Assembly (NCBI GenBank): GCA_964400735.1
Contig: CAYNVQ010000005.1
Location: forward strand, 62,001 to 126,000
Source: CAYNVQ01 sp964400735
GTDB taxonomy: Bacteria; Acidobacteriota; Aminicenantia; Aminicenantales; Aminicenantaceae
Direction: 5' to 3'
Length of the DNA stretch: 64,000 nucleotides
This document shows positions 42,832 to 52,388 of this stretch, one piece after another. Position numbers and translations under genes: made by a program. The notes beneath the pieces are model-generated. The model saw only the letters and a list, made by a program, of their open reading frames with translations. It did no database searches and was not told the origin of the DNA. Positions within the stretch are counted from its first letter, which is position 1. The number at the start of each line of letters is the position of its first letter.

Positions 42832-44331
42832 CTAAGGGGTTGTGGTGTCGTAACATTCGAAGGGGATGCCGATTTCGGAGGCAAAGGCTTTAAGTTCTGC
42901 CAGATAGTCGCCGACCACCGTGATGGGATGGTTGGAGTTGATCTTCCATTCGATAGGGCCGCAGAATTTGACATACCAGTGGGGCCAGTCCGGGCTGCAG
43001 TTGGCGCTCCTTTCTTTCCATTGTTCTTCGCTGGGAACATCGGTTATTCCCCTGCCGGCACAGAGGTACATCAGGTGGTTGCGGTAAGAGATGCGTGCCC
43101 AAGTCACCACTCCGGGAATACGCACCACCACAGAGCAGGTGCCTCCTCCCTGTTTGAAGTACATATAGGTTTGCCTCTCCGACCAGGACCCTTCCAATGA
43201 ATCATGGCGTCCATGGGCGAAGTAAGGGGCCAGTGCGCCGGAATTCACCAGCCAGTAAAGCCCTTGTCGTGGATCCCAGTTGCGAAGGTCATTGAAACCA
43301 ACGGGCTCTCCGCCGCTCATCAGCTTCAGAATCTGCATGGTGACGGCCGCTCCGTCGTCTGCTTCGGTGGCCGAGACAAGTGTTTCTCCATCCGGCTCAG
43401 GACGCAGCCTGTTGTTCAAAATACCCAGGGTCAGGTCGGTGGCAGGATAATGTTCGATCCAGTCCAGTTGGTCCTGAACCCCGATGAAATCCAACCCGAA
43501 CTGCTGTCTCAGCTCCTGCAAGGCGAAATACACCTTCATTTGAAAGAGGACCATATCGCGGGTCAAGTATTTGACCGGATCGTCTCCCCATTTAAAATGC
43601 ATGCCCTTTTCGACCAGAAAATTCAGAGCTGCTTCAGCCCGGCTGTCCGGGATTTTCTCTGCCATTTTAGCTAGGCGCAGGCCATCGAATCCTTCCCGGG
43701 AGATGCCGAAATGTCTTAAAAAGTCCGCCTCCGAGATCTTGTTCCACATCTGCATAGAACGGGGGCCGACGGCACCGTAGATCTGTCCCTTGAGCTTTTC
43801 GGCGACTTTTTTGGCCTGCTCCCTGTGCTCTTCCTCTACCGCGACTTCGATGGTATCAGGATATGGCGGCGAATATTCTCCTGTGTTCAAAAATTTTTCG
43901 ATGGCATCGGCATACGCCTCATGATTTTCGAACTTCTCCACGAACAGTCGATCGACCTTCATCCCCATGTGAGCTGTTCCGGACAGCGCAGCGAACAGCC
44001 CCACACTGCCGGGATAATCGGGAATGGCGCTGCCGATCATCAGCTTGGGCAAATCTGCGGGAAGCTGCCACATGGGACTCACCGAGAAATCAGGATAGGC
44101 CCATCCGCTTATTAAATTGATGAAGCTGTCGCCTTCGGCTTTTTGGACGACCTTCATGCCCTGGGACACGCTGGTTATAGGGCCATCGGGGTTCAGAACA
44201 TTTGCCTTCCAACCGCATCCTTCGATGACCGCAACCAGTTCGCCCAACTGCTTCACCGTGACCGGCCATACTTCATCGTTAGGTCCTTTCCGGCTGTCCA
44301 GGGGAAGATATATATCGACAATCTTATTCAT
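42832..44331 (-). CDS. L-fucose/L-arabinose isomerase-family protein
   Basis: 499 residues when started at MNKIVDIYLPLDSRKGP, six bases after GGAGG; another ATG two codons upstream abuts the ribosome site. The C-terminal half has the isomerase pattern VSATEADDGAAVTMQILKLM, NDLRNWDPRQGLYWLVNSGA and a later WKINSNHPITVVGDY segment, as in FucI-type enzymes that interconvert aldoses and ketoses with a divalent metal. The first half (Rossmann-like) is divergent. A sugar ABC transporter and an FGGY kinase on the same strand further on could supply its substrate and use its product, but they are separated by other genes. Confidence 0.78.
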   Translation of the reverse strand: MNKIVDIYLPLDSRKGPNDEVWPVTVKQLGELVAVIEGCGWKANVLNPDGPITSVSQGMKVVQKAEGDSFINLISGWAYPDFSVSPMWQLPADLPKLMIGSAIPDYPGSVGLFAALSGTAHMGMKVDRLFVEKFENHEAYADAIEKFLNTGEYSPPYPDTIEVAVEEEHREQAKKVAEKLKGQIYGAVGPRSMQMWNKISEADFLRHFGISREGFDGLRLAKMAEKIPDSRAEAALNFLVEKGMHFKWGDDPVKYLTRDMVLFQMKVYFALQELRQQFGLDFIGVQDQLDWIEHYPATDLTLGILNNRLRPEPDGETLVSATEADDGAAVTMQILKLMSGGEPVGFNDLRNWDPRQGLYWLVNSGALAPYFAHGRHDSLEGSWSERQTYMYFKQGGGTCSVVVRIPGVVTWARISYRNHLMYLCAGRGITDVPSEEQWKERSANCSPDWPHWYVKFCGPIEWKINSNHPITVVGDYLAELKAFASEIGIPFECYDTTTP

Positions 44332-44532
44332 GCGCATCCTCCGTTATCGAAGTGAAATAAGATTATCACATCTAAATCGACTAGGTCAAAGACTCGATTG
44401 GCACCATTAAACCAACGGTATCTGCCTAGGAAAGCGAAGCCCCAAGGGTGCGGCCAAAGAGATCATCTGTTCTATAAAATAATCTCAAAGATGAGGAAGA
44501 ACCGATGAAAAAAGAGTAATGGTAAAAAATAC

Positions 44533-44561
44533 TTGACAAAATGTAACCTATAGGTTATAAA
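44533..44561 (+). promoter_or_regulatory. Consensus sigma-70 promoter with a 14-bp palindromic operator
   Basis: TTGACA (44533-44538) and TATAAA (44556-44561) are separated by exactly 17 bp. The spacer contains the perfect palindrome TAACCTATAGGTTA (44544-44557), placed where a repressor would block RNA polymerase. The two genes downstream are a membrane protein and an Xre-type regulator, so autorepression by that regulator is the simple inference. Confidence 0.75.
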
Positions 44562-44619
44562 ATGAGTAATAAAGTAATAAATATGAGCATATCATGTTAC
44601 ATCGAAGAGGAGGAATAAA

Positions 44620-45069
44620 ATGACGGAAAACATCGAGCTTTTTGACCGGAAACGACGGGCCTATTACCGTTACTGGTTGACTGGATTCATCATCTTCACG
44701 GTCTTATGGGTGTTCCGTTTCGGGCTGAAATGGGCAGGTCTTCTGTCGGACGTTTTTGAATATGTCTTGGCCTCTGGGTTGGCTCTGACCATACCCCTGA
44801 TGCTCTATTTTATCATCAAGATGGACTCGCTGCGCCGCCATGCCAGGAAGGATCCCGAGCTGAAAACCCTTCTTCAAGACGAGCTGATCAAGTACCACGA
44901 GATGAAAGCGTGGAAATTCGGGTTCATCGCTATGGCCGTTTGCTTGGGCCTATTTGTTGTCCTCTCCGTGTTTCTGGAACTGAAAGACACAAATGCCGTT
45001 ATCTTCACTTCGCTCTGGGCCGGATTTGGGGGCTACCACTTGTCGTTCTATCATATGGAAAGGGAATAA
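44620..45069 (+). CDS. Four-helix membrane protein paired with an Xre regulator
   Basis: A 149-residue protein with AGAGGAGG ribosome site. Four hydrophobic segments are seen at about 19-37, 46-68, 99-118 and 123-140, with a charged cytoplasmic loop (MDSLRRHARKDPELKTLLQD) between the second and third. It resembles DUF2178-like or other small membrane proteins commonly encoded just before a short helix-turn-helix gene, which is the case here (one base between stop and start). Function unknown; a membrane sensor for the regulator, or its regulated target, is inferred from the pairing. Confidence 0.7.
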   Translation: MTENIELFDRKRRAYYRYWLTGFIIFTVLWVFRFGLKWAGLLSDVFEYVLASGLALTIPLMLYFIIKMDSLRRHARKDPELKTLLQDELIKYHEMKAWKFGFIAMAVCLGLFVVLSVFLELKDTNAVIFTSLWAGFGGYHLSFYHMERE

Positions 45070-45070
45070 G

Positions 45071-45313
45071 ATGGGCGGACCGGTTCTTTTAAAAAATAGG
45101 ATCAAGGTCCATCGGGCTATCAAAGATTGGACCCAAGAGGAGCTAGCCCGGCGGATCGGAGTCACTCGCAAAACGGTCAACACCATTGAAAATGGGATTT
45201 TTGTGCCCTCCACCGTTCTGGCCCTCAAGATGGCTCGGATTTTCGGCGTTGCGGTGGAAGAAATCTTCCAATTGGTCGATCCGGTCCCGCCGGAGAAAGA
45301 GACCGATACCTAA
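45071..45313 (+). CDS. Short Xre-family helix-turn-helix transcriptional regulator
   Basis: An 80-residue protein. The ATG at 45071, one base after the preceding stop, is preferred over an upstream in-frame codon inside the membrane gene. The Xre helix-turn-helix occupies about 9-65 with the typical DWTQEELARRIGVTRKTVNT, IENGIFVPSTVLALKMARIF and VAVEEIFQL. Such minimal regulators are usually autorepressors and their operator is normally a palindrome in their own promoter; one is present at 44544-44557. Confidence 0.87.
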   Translation: MGGPVLLKNRIKVHRAIKDWTQEELARRIGVTRKTVNTIENGIFVPSTVLALKMARIFGVAVEEIFQLVDPVPPEKETDT

Positions 45314-45463
45314 ACATGTCGAAATCTTGTCGGTTCCTTATATTCCTGGATAACGGAGAGAGGACCGAGGGATCAGATCGCTGCTATGGCAGGGATGAAG
45401 ATGCGTGAATGTTTCTGGCGCTTTGAAGAGTTATCGTTGATAATTTAGGCCGGAAGCCTTATC

Positions 45464-47050
45464 ATGCCGTTAATGGAATCGATAGATCACCACCATATAG
45501 GACGACGCGCGGGCATCGTCGGCTTCTTCACCTTCCTCAGCCGCATCATGGGCCTGGTCCGTGATGCTGTCATCGCTTTCTTTTTCGGGGCTTCGGCCAT
45601 GGCTGATGCCTTCTATGTGGCCTTCCGTATTCCCAACCTCCTCCGGCGTCTCACTGCGGAAGGAGCCCTGACCATTGCCTTTATCCCGGTCTTCACCGAA
45701 CAGCTTGAAGAGTCCCGGTCGGCCGGAAAAAAATCGGCTTCGGTCATCTTCACCTACTTGTTGCTTTTTCTAGTCATAATCGTCATCCTGGGCATTCTCT
45801 TTGCCCCTTATCTTGTCAAGCTCATCGCCTATGGTTTCATCGACACGCCGGAGAAATTCGGGTTGGCCGTCTTTTTGACCCGCCTGATGTTTCCTTATAT
45901 CCTCCTGGTGAGCCTGGCGGCTCTGGCCATGGGCATATTGAATTCTTTGAAGCGCTTTGCTGCCCCTGCCGCCGCTCCTATCCTGCTGAATATTTCTATC
46001 ATTCTCGGGGCCGTCCTGTTGTCCCGTCGTCTGGGGAAGCCGACGGTCGGCCTGGCTATCGGTGTCCTAATCGGGGGAATGAGCCAGATCGCCCTTCAGG
46101 TGCCTTTCCTCAAAAAGGAAGGCATGCTTCCCAAACTAAATATCGATATCCGGCATCCGGCACTGAAGAGTCTTGTCAAATTGATGATTCCTGCCACCTT
46201 TGGCGTGGCCGTCTATCAGTTGAACGTGCTCGTCGTGACTCTGTTCGCTTCTTTTCTACCCCGGGGATCGGTTTCTTATCTCTGGTATGCCGACAGGGTC
46301 ACGGAATTTCCCATGGGCATCTTTGCCATCGCCATCGCCACCGCCTCTCTTCCTTCTCTTTCCGACCATGCCGCAAGAAAGGATATGGCTCTGTTTAAGC
46401 AGACCCTTAACTACAGCCTTCGGGGAGTCCTGGTGATCATGATTCCTTCAGCAGTGGGGCTTTTCATCCTGGCCAAGCCGATAATCCGGCTCCTTTTCGA
46501 GCGGGGAGTCTTCTCTTTCTCCGACACCATCGCCACCGCCGGCGCCTTGAGCTTTTTTGCCTTAGGCGTTCCCTTTGTGAGCGGAGTCAGAAACCTGGTG
46601 CCTGCTTTTTTCGCCTTGAAAGAGGCAAAGGTTCCGGTCATCACCGCAACCATAGCCCTGGTGGTCAACGCCTGTGGTGCTTATATCCTGATGAAATCTC
46701 TTCTCCACAGAGGATTAGCCCTCGCTCTGGCCATCGCTGCCTCGGTCAATTTTTTTTCGCTCTTTTTCTTTCTCCGGAAAAAGATCGGTCCTTTTGGAGA
46801 AAAGCAGCTCCTAAAAACTTTTTTGAGGGTTTCTACCGCATCCGCCATAATGGGGGTGATCACCTGGCTTTTGAGTTCTTTTATTCTCCAGCCGTGGTTG
46901 ACGGCAGGTTGGCTGAAACTTATTTTATCTATTTTGGCCACGATCATGGTGGCTGTCGTTCTCTATATGGCTGTCCTGAGGGGCATCGGGCCTTCGGAAT
47001 TCGCCATGTTCTCTTCGGTCTTGAAAAGCGTCAGGAAGAAACCCCGCTGA
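45464..47050 (+). CDS. murJ: Lipid II flippase MurJ (MviN family)
   Basis: A 528-residue integral membrane protein with about 14 helices, the usual MurJ length. The N-terminal signature GFFTFLSRIMGLVRDAVIAF and DAFYVAFRIPNLLRRLTAEG, LTIAFIPVF are family-defining and include the conserved Arg residues of the central cavity. YLWYADRVTEFPMGIFAIAI and PSLSDHAARKDM follow in the second half. MurJ moves lipid-linked peptidoglycan precursors across the inner membrane. The gene is alone on the plus strand and converges on the sugar-binding protein gene with one base between stops. Confidence 0.93.
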   Translation: MPLMESIDHHHIGRRAGIVGFFTFLSRIMGLVRDAVIAFFFGASAMADAFYVAFRIPNLLRRLTAEGALTIAFIPVFTEQLEESRSAGKKSASVIFTYLLLFLVIIVILGILFAPYLVKLIAYGFIDTPEKFGLAVFLTRLMFPYILLVSLAALAMGILNSLKRFAAPAAAPILLNISIILGAVLLSRRLGKPTVGLAIGVLIGGMSQIALQVPFLKKEGMLPKLNIDIRHPALKSLVKLMIPATFGVAVYQLNVLVVTLFASFLPRGSVSYLWYADRVTEFPMGIFAIAIATASLPSLSDHAARKDMALFKQTLNYSLRGVLVIMIPSAVGLFILAKPIIRLLFERGVFSFSDTIATAGALSFFALGVPFVSGVRNLVPAFFALKEAKVPVITATIALVVNACGAYILMKSLLHRGLALALAIAASVNFFSLFFFLRKKIGPFGEKQLLKTFLRVSTASAIMGVITWLLSSFILQPWLTAGWLKLILSILATIMVAVVLYMAVLRGIGPSEFAMFSSVLKSVRKKPR

Positions 47051-47051
47051 T

Positions 47052-48053
47052 TCAGCGCAACCACTCTCCCCCCTGGTCGATGTTATCCTGGGTGAAAACA
47101 CGTGAAGAAAGCGTGATTTCCTTTTCGACCGTCTTCCCGTTGAGAATGTCCAGAGCTGTCTGAATGGCTTCTCTCCCCCCCGTCGGATATTCGAAGCTCG
47201 CGGCAAGCACCCCCTGCTTGACATAGATCTGTCCCTCATGAGGGAGGGCATCGATTCCCACGAAGGCGATTGCCTTTTCCCTTCCGGCTGCCTTGGCGGC
47301 AAGATAGGCCCCGTGGGCTCCAGGATCGTTGTGGGCATAGACCAAGTCGATCCGGTCGAACCGCGCCAGGGCCGATTCCATCTCTTTCCGGGCTTCCGGT
47401 TCGAGCCATTTCATGTCCGCTTCGAAGATGATCTCGATATCGCTTCCTTGGATTCCTTCTCGAAAGCCTGAATGGCGGTCCTGTCCTGGGGTGGAGGTCA
47501 TAAGCCCTTTCAGTTCGACCACCCGGCCCTTTCCTCCTAGAAACTCGACGATCCATTCTCCCGCCGCCTTCCCGATTTTTTTATTGTCCGCCCCGATAAA
47601 ACAGGTGTACTTATCTCTCAGCACCCGCCGATCGAGCACGATGACCGGAATACCGCTCTCGTAAGCGGCCGCTACCGGAGGAGTTAAGGGAGCCGCTTCT
47701 TTGGGGGACACGATGATCAGGTCGACGCCGGCATTGATGAATTCTTCGATCTGAGACCTTTGGGTGAGAGAATCGTTCTGGGCATCTTTGAAGACGACGG
47801 TGATTTCCGGATGTTCTTCGGCCGCATTCTTTATATCCAGATTCATCTGTACACGCCACGGTTCTCCCAAATTGCACTGGCTCATCCCGATCGTCCACTG
47901 CTTTTCTACCGCTTCTGCTGTCTCGGCTTTTACTTCCTCGGATTTAGGGGCCTTTTCTGTCTTTTTACAGCCCAGGAATTCTGTCAGCGAGACAAGAATA
48001 AGCAGGAAAAAAGTAACCCAAAAAATCTTTGAATGGTATGTTTTATTTCTCAT
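47052..48053 (-). CDS. Sugar ABC transporter substrate-binding lipoprotein (RbsB-like)
   Basis: A 333-residue periplasmic binding protein of the LacI/ribose type. The N-terminus is a lipoprotein signal (about 1-29) with lipobox EFLGC, so the mature protein is membrane-anchored at Cys29. The binding-protein fold shows WTIGMSQCNLGEPWRVQM, GVDLIIVSPKEAAPLTPPVA, GIPVIVLDRRV and YAHNDPGAHGAYLAAKAAG. It is the last gene of an operon with permease and ATPase (48098-50646). The ligand is a sugar by family; which one is not evident. Confidence 0.9.
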   Translation of the reverse strand: MRNKTYHSKIFWVTFFLLILVSLTEFLGCKKTEKAPKSEEVKAETAEAVEKQWTIGMSQCNLGEPWRVQMNLDIKNAAEEHPEITVVFKDAQNDSLTQRSQIEEFINAGVDLIIVSPKEAAPLTPPVAAAYESGIPVIVLDRRVLRDKYTCFIGADNKKIGKAAGEWIVEFLGGKGRVVELKGLMTSTPGQDRHSGFREGIQGSDIEIIFEADMKWLEPEARKEMESALARFDRIDLVYAHNDPGAHGAYLAAKAAGREKAIAFVGIDALPHEGQIYVKQGVLAASFEYPTGGREAIQTALDILNGKTVEKEITLSSRVFTQDNIDQGGEWLR

Positions 48054-48097
48054 TTTTCCGCTCCCTTTTCGTCATCGAAATCCATCCGGACCTGCGG

Positions 48098-49114
48098 TCA
48101 CGATCGGCGTGTTTTTTGGAAAAGGACCGCTCCCACGATGATGGCCCCGGTGAGCATCAGCCGGCTGGCTTCACCCACTGCATTGATGCTGAGGATCTTT
48201 TCCAGATAACCTATTGTCAAGGCCCCGATAAAAGTCAACCCGATTCCACCTCTTCCGCCCATGAGGTTCGTTCCTCCGATCACCACGATGGCGATGGCTG
48301 TGAGCTCGTAGGTCATTCCGGCTTCAGGGTCGCCTTGAAGCTCCTGTGCAGCCTGGCAAATTCCAGCAACGGCACAAAAAAGCCCGCTCAGTCCATAGGT
48401 GAGGAGCTTGGTCCTGATTACCGGAATTCCCGACATCCGAGCGGCCTCCTCGTTCCCTCCAATGGCGTACATGTAACGACCCCAGCGCAATTTGGTCAGG
48501 ATGATCCAGCAGATCAGGACACAGACAAAAAGGATCAGGGTCACGACAGCCAGATTTTCGTGAAGGATCTTCGAGTTGAGGAAATCGAATATGGGGGGGA
48601 CTTCGATGTATTGATAAGTCCCATCGGGTTGAAGAACCGCCGTAGAAATTTTTTGACCCCCCGAGACCCATTTGGCCAGGCCGCGGGCGAACACCATCAT
48701 GGCCAGAGTGGCGATGAAAGGCTGTATTTTGAACTGGCCGATAAGGCCGCCGGACAGGGCCCCCAATACGGCGCCTATGGCTAAACAGGCTGGCAGAGCC
48801 GTCCATGGCGGCCACGCTTTCTGAAGGGTGAAGAGAGAAAAAATCACGGCGGTCAGTCCCAGAAGACTTCCCACCGATAGGTCGATGCCCGCTGTAATAA
48901 TAACCAGGGTCATGCCGCAGGCGAGAATGGCGAATACGGAAATATGCCTCAGCATGTCCCGGTGGGTATTCCATTTGAAAAAGGCTCCATCGGCATTGAA
49001 GACCATGCCGAGCAAAAAAACCAGCGCCAGGGCAGCGAAGGCCCGAAGTAAGGGGGATCGAAACCAGCTTTTTTGAGGGGAGAATTTGTCCTCGCTTGTC
49101 GATTCCTTTCTCAT
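48098..49114 (-). CDS. Sugar ABC transporter permease (RbsC-like)
   Basis: A 338-residue membrane protein of the BPD_transp_2 family with about 9-10 helices. The conserved MTLVIITAGIDLSVGSLLGL and the ATPase-contact segment YAIGGNEEAARMSGI, then AIVVIGGTNLMGGRGGIGLTF, are characteristic of ribose/galactose/xylose permeases. Its start overlaps the ATPase gene end by 4 nt (ATGA), indicating translational coupling. It would form a homodimer channel in the inner membrane. Confidence 0.92.
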   Translation of the reverse strand: MRKESTSEDKFSPQKSWFRSPLLRAFAALALVFLLGMVFNADGAFFKWNTHRDMLRHISVFAILACGMTLVIITAGIDLSVGSLLGLTAVIFSLFTLQKAWPPWTALPACLAIGAVLGALSGGLIGQFKIQPFIATLAMMVFARGLAKWVSGGQKISTAVLQPDGTYQYIEVPPIFDFLNSKILHENLAVVTLILFVCVLICWIILTKLRWGRYMYAIGGNEEAARMSGIPVIRTKLLTYGLSGLFCAVAGICQAAQELQGDPEAGMTYELTAIAIVVIGGTNLMGGRGGIGLTFIGALTIGYLEKILSINAVGEASRLMLTGAIIVGAVLFQKTRRS

Positions 49115-50646
49115 CCTGTTCCGTTTTCTCCCATGGCCGCCCGGATAATTCTTTCCTGGGTGGCTTTATCTCTTGCGAATTCGGCAGTGATTCGGCCCCG
49201 GTGCAAAACGATGATGCGGTCCGACATGGCAAGCAGCTCCGGAAGCTCGGAGGTAATCAGAAGAATGGCCAATCCTTGTCCGGTCCATTGATTCATCAAC
49301 AAATATATATCATGTTTGGCGCCGACGTCCACACCCAGGGTCGGCTCATCCAAAAGCAGAACCCGGGGATGGGTCTCCAGCCATTTGGCTAGGACGACTT
49401 TTTGTTGGTTTCCTCCCGAAAGGGTATCGACATCTTGCGATAGGGAAAAGGCCTTGATGCCCAAATCCTTTACATGGTTCCGGGCCGCCTCTTTTTCCTT
49501 TTGATTCTGCATCCATCCCTTTGGTGAATAGGACGGGATCGAGGCCAAAGAGATATTGCGGACGACGTCCATTGGAGGCACCAAACCGGTTCCTTTTCTA
49601 TCGTTAGTCAGAAGGACCAGTCCCTGCTTTATGGATTGAACGGGAGATCGTATGGTGTATGGGATTCCATCGAGCGAGACATTTCCTTTTACCGTTTTCC
49701 CGTAAGTCCCGAAAAGGCCGTTGAACAACTCGCTCTTTCCAGACCCACGGAGCCCTGACAGGCCGAGTATTTCGCCTCCATGAACCCTGAGAGAAACATC
49801 CTCCACCGCCCACTTTTTGGCTCTTGTCGGGTCGGGCAGAAAAAAATGTTCCACTCTCAATCGCTCCGGGCCGTGTGTTTGCCTTCGATCAGGGAATTGC
49901 TGGCTTATTTCCCGGCCCACCATCCAGTGGATGAGCTCTTGCGGGGAGAGATCGTCGGCCTTGGCCGTTCCGATGTGTTTTCCGTCACGGAGTACGCTGA
50001 TACGGTCGCCGATCTCGTAGATCTCTTCTAACCGGTGAGAAATATAGATGATGCCGTACTCTTTTTGCCTCAGGTCCTGAATGATACGGAACAGACGCCT
50101 GACTTCAAAATCATTCAAAGCCGAGGTCGGCTCGTCCATAATGATGATCCGGGCTTCATAGGCCAAAGCCTTGGCGATTTCGATCATCTGACGGACAGAG
50201 AGGGAATATTCTTCTACAGGCAGAGAAAGGTCCACCTCCAATTCCAGTTGTTCCAAAAGTTGTCGGGCTTTCTTTTTCTGTGCGTAGTAATCCATCCAGA
50301 CATCCAGATGGGTGTGCTCTCTTCCCAGGAAGATGTTATCAATGACGCTCATGGCATTGATCAGAGACATTTCCTGGTGGATGGCGGAAATCCCGCACAT
50401 GGCGGCATCATGAGGGGATTTAAACAGTATGGGTTGTCCATTCAAGCGAATTTCACCTTCGAAGTCTGTATGAACTCCGGCTAGGATTTTGATAAGAGTG
50501 GTTTTTCCGGCGCCGTTTTCTCCGGCCAGGACATGGACTTCGCCTGCGCGGAGGTCAAAAAACACATCATCCAAAACCTTCACTCCGGAGAAGGATTTGG
50601 TGATATGCTCCATCCGAAGAAGGGTTTCATTATGATCTGGACGCAT
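49111..50646 (-). CDS. Sugar ABC transporter ATP-binding protein, two-domain (RbsA/MglA-like)
   Basis: A 511-residue protein with two fused ATPase domains. The first has Walker A GENGAGKTTLIKIL, a signature LSVRQMIEIAKAL and Walker B IIIMDEPTSAL. The second has a modified Walker A GLRGSGKSELFNG, signature LSGGNQQKVVLAKWL and VLLLDEPTLGVD. This double arrangement with a degenerate second P-loop is normal for the carbohydrate importer 2 family. It is the first gene of the transporter operon. Confidence 0.93.
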   Translation of the reverse strand: MRPDHNETLLRMEHITKSFSGVKVLDDVFFDLRAGEVHVLAGENGAGKTTLIKILAGVHTDFEGEIRLNGQPILFKSPHDAAMCGISAIHQEMSLINAMSVIDNIFLGREHTHLDVWMDYYAQKKKARQLLEQLELEVDLSLPVEEYSLSVRQMIEIAKALAYEARIIIMDEPTSALNDFEVRRLFRIIQDLRQKEYGIIYISHRLEEIYEIGDRISVLRDGKHIGTAKADDLSPQELIHWMVGREISQQFPDRRQTHGPERLRVEHFFLPDPTRAKKWAVEDVSLRVHGGEILGLSGLRGSGKSELFNGLFGTYGKTVKGNVSLDGIPYTIRSPVQSIKQGLVLLTNDRKGTGLVPPMDVVRNISLASIPSYSPKGWMQNQKEKEAARNHVKDLGIKAFSLSQDVDTLSGGNQQKVVLAKWLETHPRVLLLDEPTLGVDVGAKHDIYLLMNQWTGQGLAILLITSELPELLAMSDRIIVLHRGRITAEFARDKATQERIIRAAMGENGTG

Positions 50647-50677
50647 TTGGTGAAAGATCCGTCAGCTTTAATCTTGA

Positions 50678-50706
50678 CATATAACACATCGTAACTCCTA
50701 GGGCAA
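50678..50706 (-). promoter_or_regulatory. Possible promoter of the sugar ABC operon
   Basis: On the minus strand TTGCCC (50706-50701) and TATATG (50683-50678) are spaced 17 bp apart, 32 nt before the ATPase start codon. The match to consensus is moderate in both boxes. Confidence 0.42.
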
Positions 50707-50849
50707 GATACTTAATGCTGATGCTGGCATCTCCGGCGTCTCTCATACAAATCCCTGATGTTCGGTCAGCATGTTTTTTTAACTGTTAGTTTCGGAGATG
50801 CCTGGCCTCTTTAAAAAGTGTTTGATTTTTCGTAAAATACCTGCTTCCA

Positions 50850-52373
50850 ATGGAAAAGAAAAAAAATTCGTACGCGCTGGCCAATCCTTTGAGCGGACTC
50901 CTGGATAAGCCCGCTTCCGATTTTACACGGAAAGATTTTATCGAGGTCATCGAGCAAAAACAGATCGAACGCCTGACTTTTCATTACACGGCTCTGGACG
51001 GCCGGCTCAAGGAGCTCAAAATTCCGGTCACCGGTAGATATCAAACAGAACTAGCCCTAATGGGTGGCGAGCGGGTGGATGGTTCGTCGCTATTCAAGGG
51101 AATCCTGGAAACCGGTGTGTCGGACCTTTACGTTGTCCCCGATTACAAGACGGCCTTTCTCAATCCTTTCGATAGAGGAAGTCTGGACTTTATCTGCCGA
51201 TTTTTAGACAGCGAAGGAAATAGGGCCATCTTTGCCCCTGATAATATCTTACATAAGGCCCATTCTCTTTTTTCTCAGGACTCCGGGATGGAATTGTACG
51301 CGTTGGGTGAGCTGGAATTTTATCTGATCTACGGTGGCGAGACGAATCTCTTTCCTATGCAGAAACAGATGGGATATCACGAATCCGGTCCTTTCAGAAA
51401 GAGTGGGGAGATACTCGATGAGATGATTCATCATCTTTCCCGGATCACGGGAGTGGTGAAATACAGTCACAGCGAAGTGGGATTCATCAACGATATCCAG
51501 AGCGATCGGGATGAAATCAGGGGAAAAACGGCCGAGCAGTTGGAGGTGGAGTTCAACCCTCAGCCAGCGGATATCATGGCCGATTTTGTGGTTTTGGCCC
51601 GCTGGATAATCCGAAACGTGGCGTTCAGACATGGGTGTGTGGCTACCTTTGCGCCTAAAATCGAGCTGGGAGTGGCGGGAAATGGACTGCATTTTCACCT
51701 GCAGTTGAGGAAAGGCGCTGAAAACATCACCTCCGATAAAGAGGGCCGGCTTTCTGAACAGGCCCGCCAGCTGATCGGAGGCCTTTGTTATTTCTCCCCT
51801 TCCCTTACCGCCTTCGGCAACACAGTCGCATCTTCCTATCTTCGTCTGATCCCCCATTACGAAGCGCCGACCCGAATATTTTGGAGCGATCTCAACCGGA
51901 ATGCCCTGATCCGGGTTCCTCTGAGTTGGACCAAAGTGCCCAATCTGGCCCATAGGATCAATCCTCAAACGTCAGATCGAAGTGATGTATTGGAGAACCG
52001 CCAAACCATCGAATTTCGCAGTCCGGACGGAAGCGCTCTTGTTCATCTCCTCCTGGCGGGTATCGTTATGGCAGCGGATTGGGGCTTCGAGCATGATCGA
52101 TCCCTGGATCTGGCCGATAAATTCTACTTGAGAAAAGAAAAATTAGCCGAGGATGAGGTTCTGGATGATTTGCCCTCCCTGCCTGCTAGCTGCGGTGAGT
52201 CGGCCCATATGCTCATCGAGAACAGGATGTTTTATGAAAAAGATGGAATTTTCCCTGCCAGTATGATCGATTACATCTCCAGAATGCTGCTCGAGGAAAA
52301 TGTGGAGGTCCATGCTTTGAGCGGCCTGGTGGATATGCGCAAACTCATGCATAAGTTTCTCCACATTGGCTGA
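50850..52373 (+). CDS. Glutamine synthetase-family enzyme
   Basis: A 507-residue protein with the beta-grasp N-domain (about 25-120) and the catalytic domain (about 130-460). Conserved elements: GELEFYLI (154-160), VATFAPK with VAGNGLHFHLQL (263-286), SYLRLIPHYEAPTRIFWSDLNRNALIRVP (read in segments, 329-357) and TIEFRSPDGSALVHLLLAG. The usual HHEV...QHEIDF segment appears as HSEV (207-210) and QLEVEF (230-235), with roughly 15 extra residues between. That deviation and a solitary setting, divergent from a sugar transporter operon, argue for a gamma-glutamyl-amine ligase or other non-housekeeping member. Ammonia-dependent glutamine synthesis cannot be excluded. Confidence 0.8.
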   Translation: MEKKKNSYALANPLSGLLDKPASDFTRKDFIEVIEQKQIERLTFHYTALDGRLKELKIPVTGRYQTELALMGGERVDGSSLFKGILETGVSDLYVVPDYKTAFLNPFDRGSLDFICRFLDSEGNRAIFAPDNILHKAHSLFSQDSGMELYALGELEFYLIYGGETNLFPMQKQMGYHESGPFRKSGEILDEMIHHLSRITGVVKYSHSEVGFINDIQSDRDEIRGKTAEQLEVEFNPQPADIMADFVVLARWIIRNVAFRHGCVATFAPKIELGVAGNGLHFHLQLRKGAENITSDKEGRLSEQARQLIGGLCYFSPSLTAFGNTVASSYLRLIPHYEAPTRIFWSDLNRNALIRVPLSWTKVPNLAHRINPQTSDRSDVLENRQTIEFRSPDGSALVHLLLAGIVMAADWGFEHDRSLDLADKFYLRKEKLAEDEVLDDLPSLPASCGESAHMLIENRMFYEKDGIFPASMIDYISRMLLEENVEVHALSGLVDMRKLMHKFLHIG

Positions 52374-52388
52374 GATATTACTCTGAAT

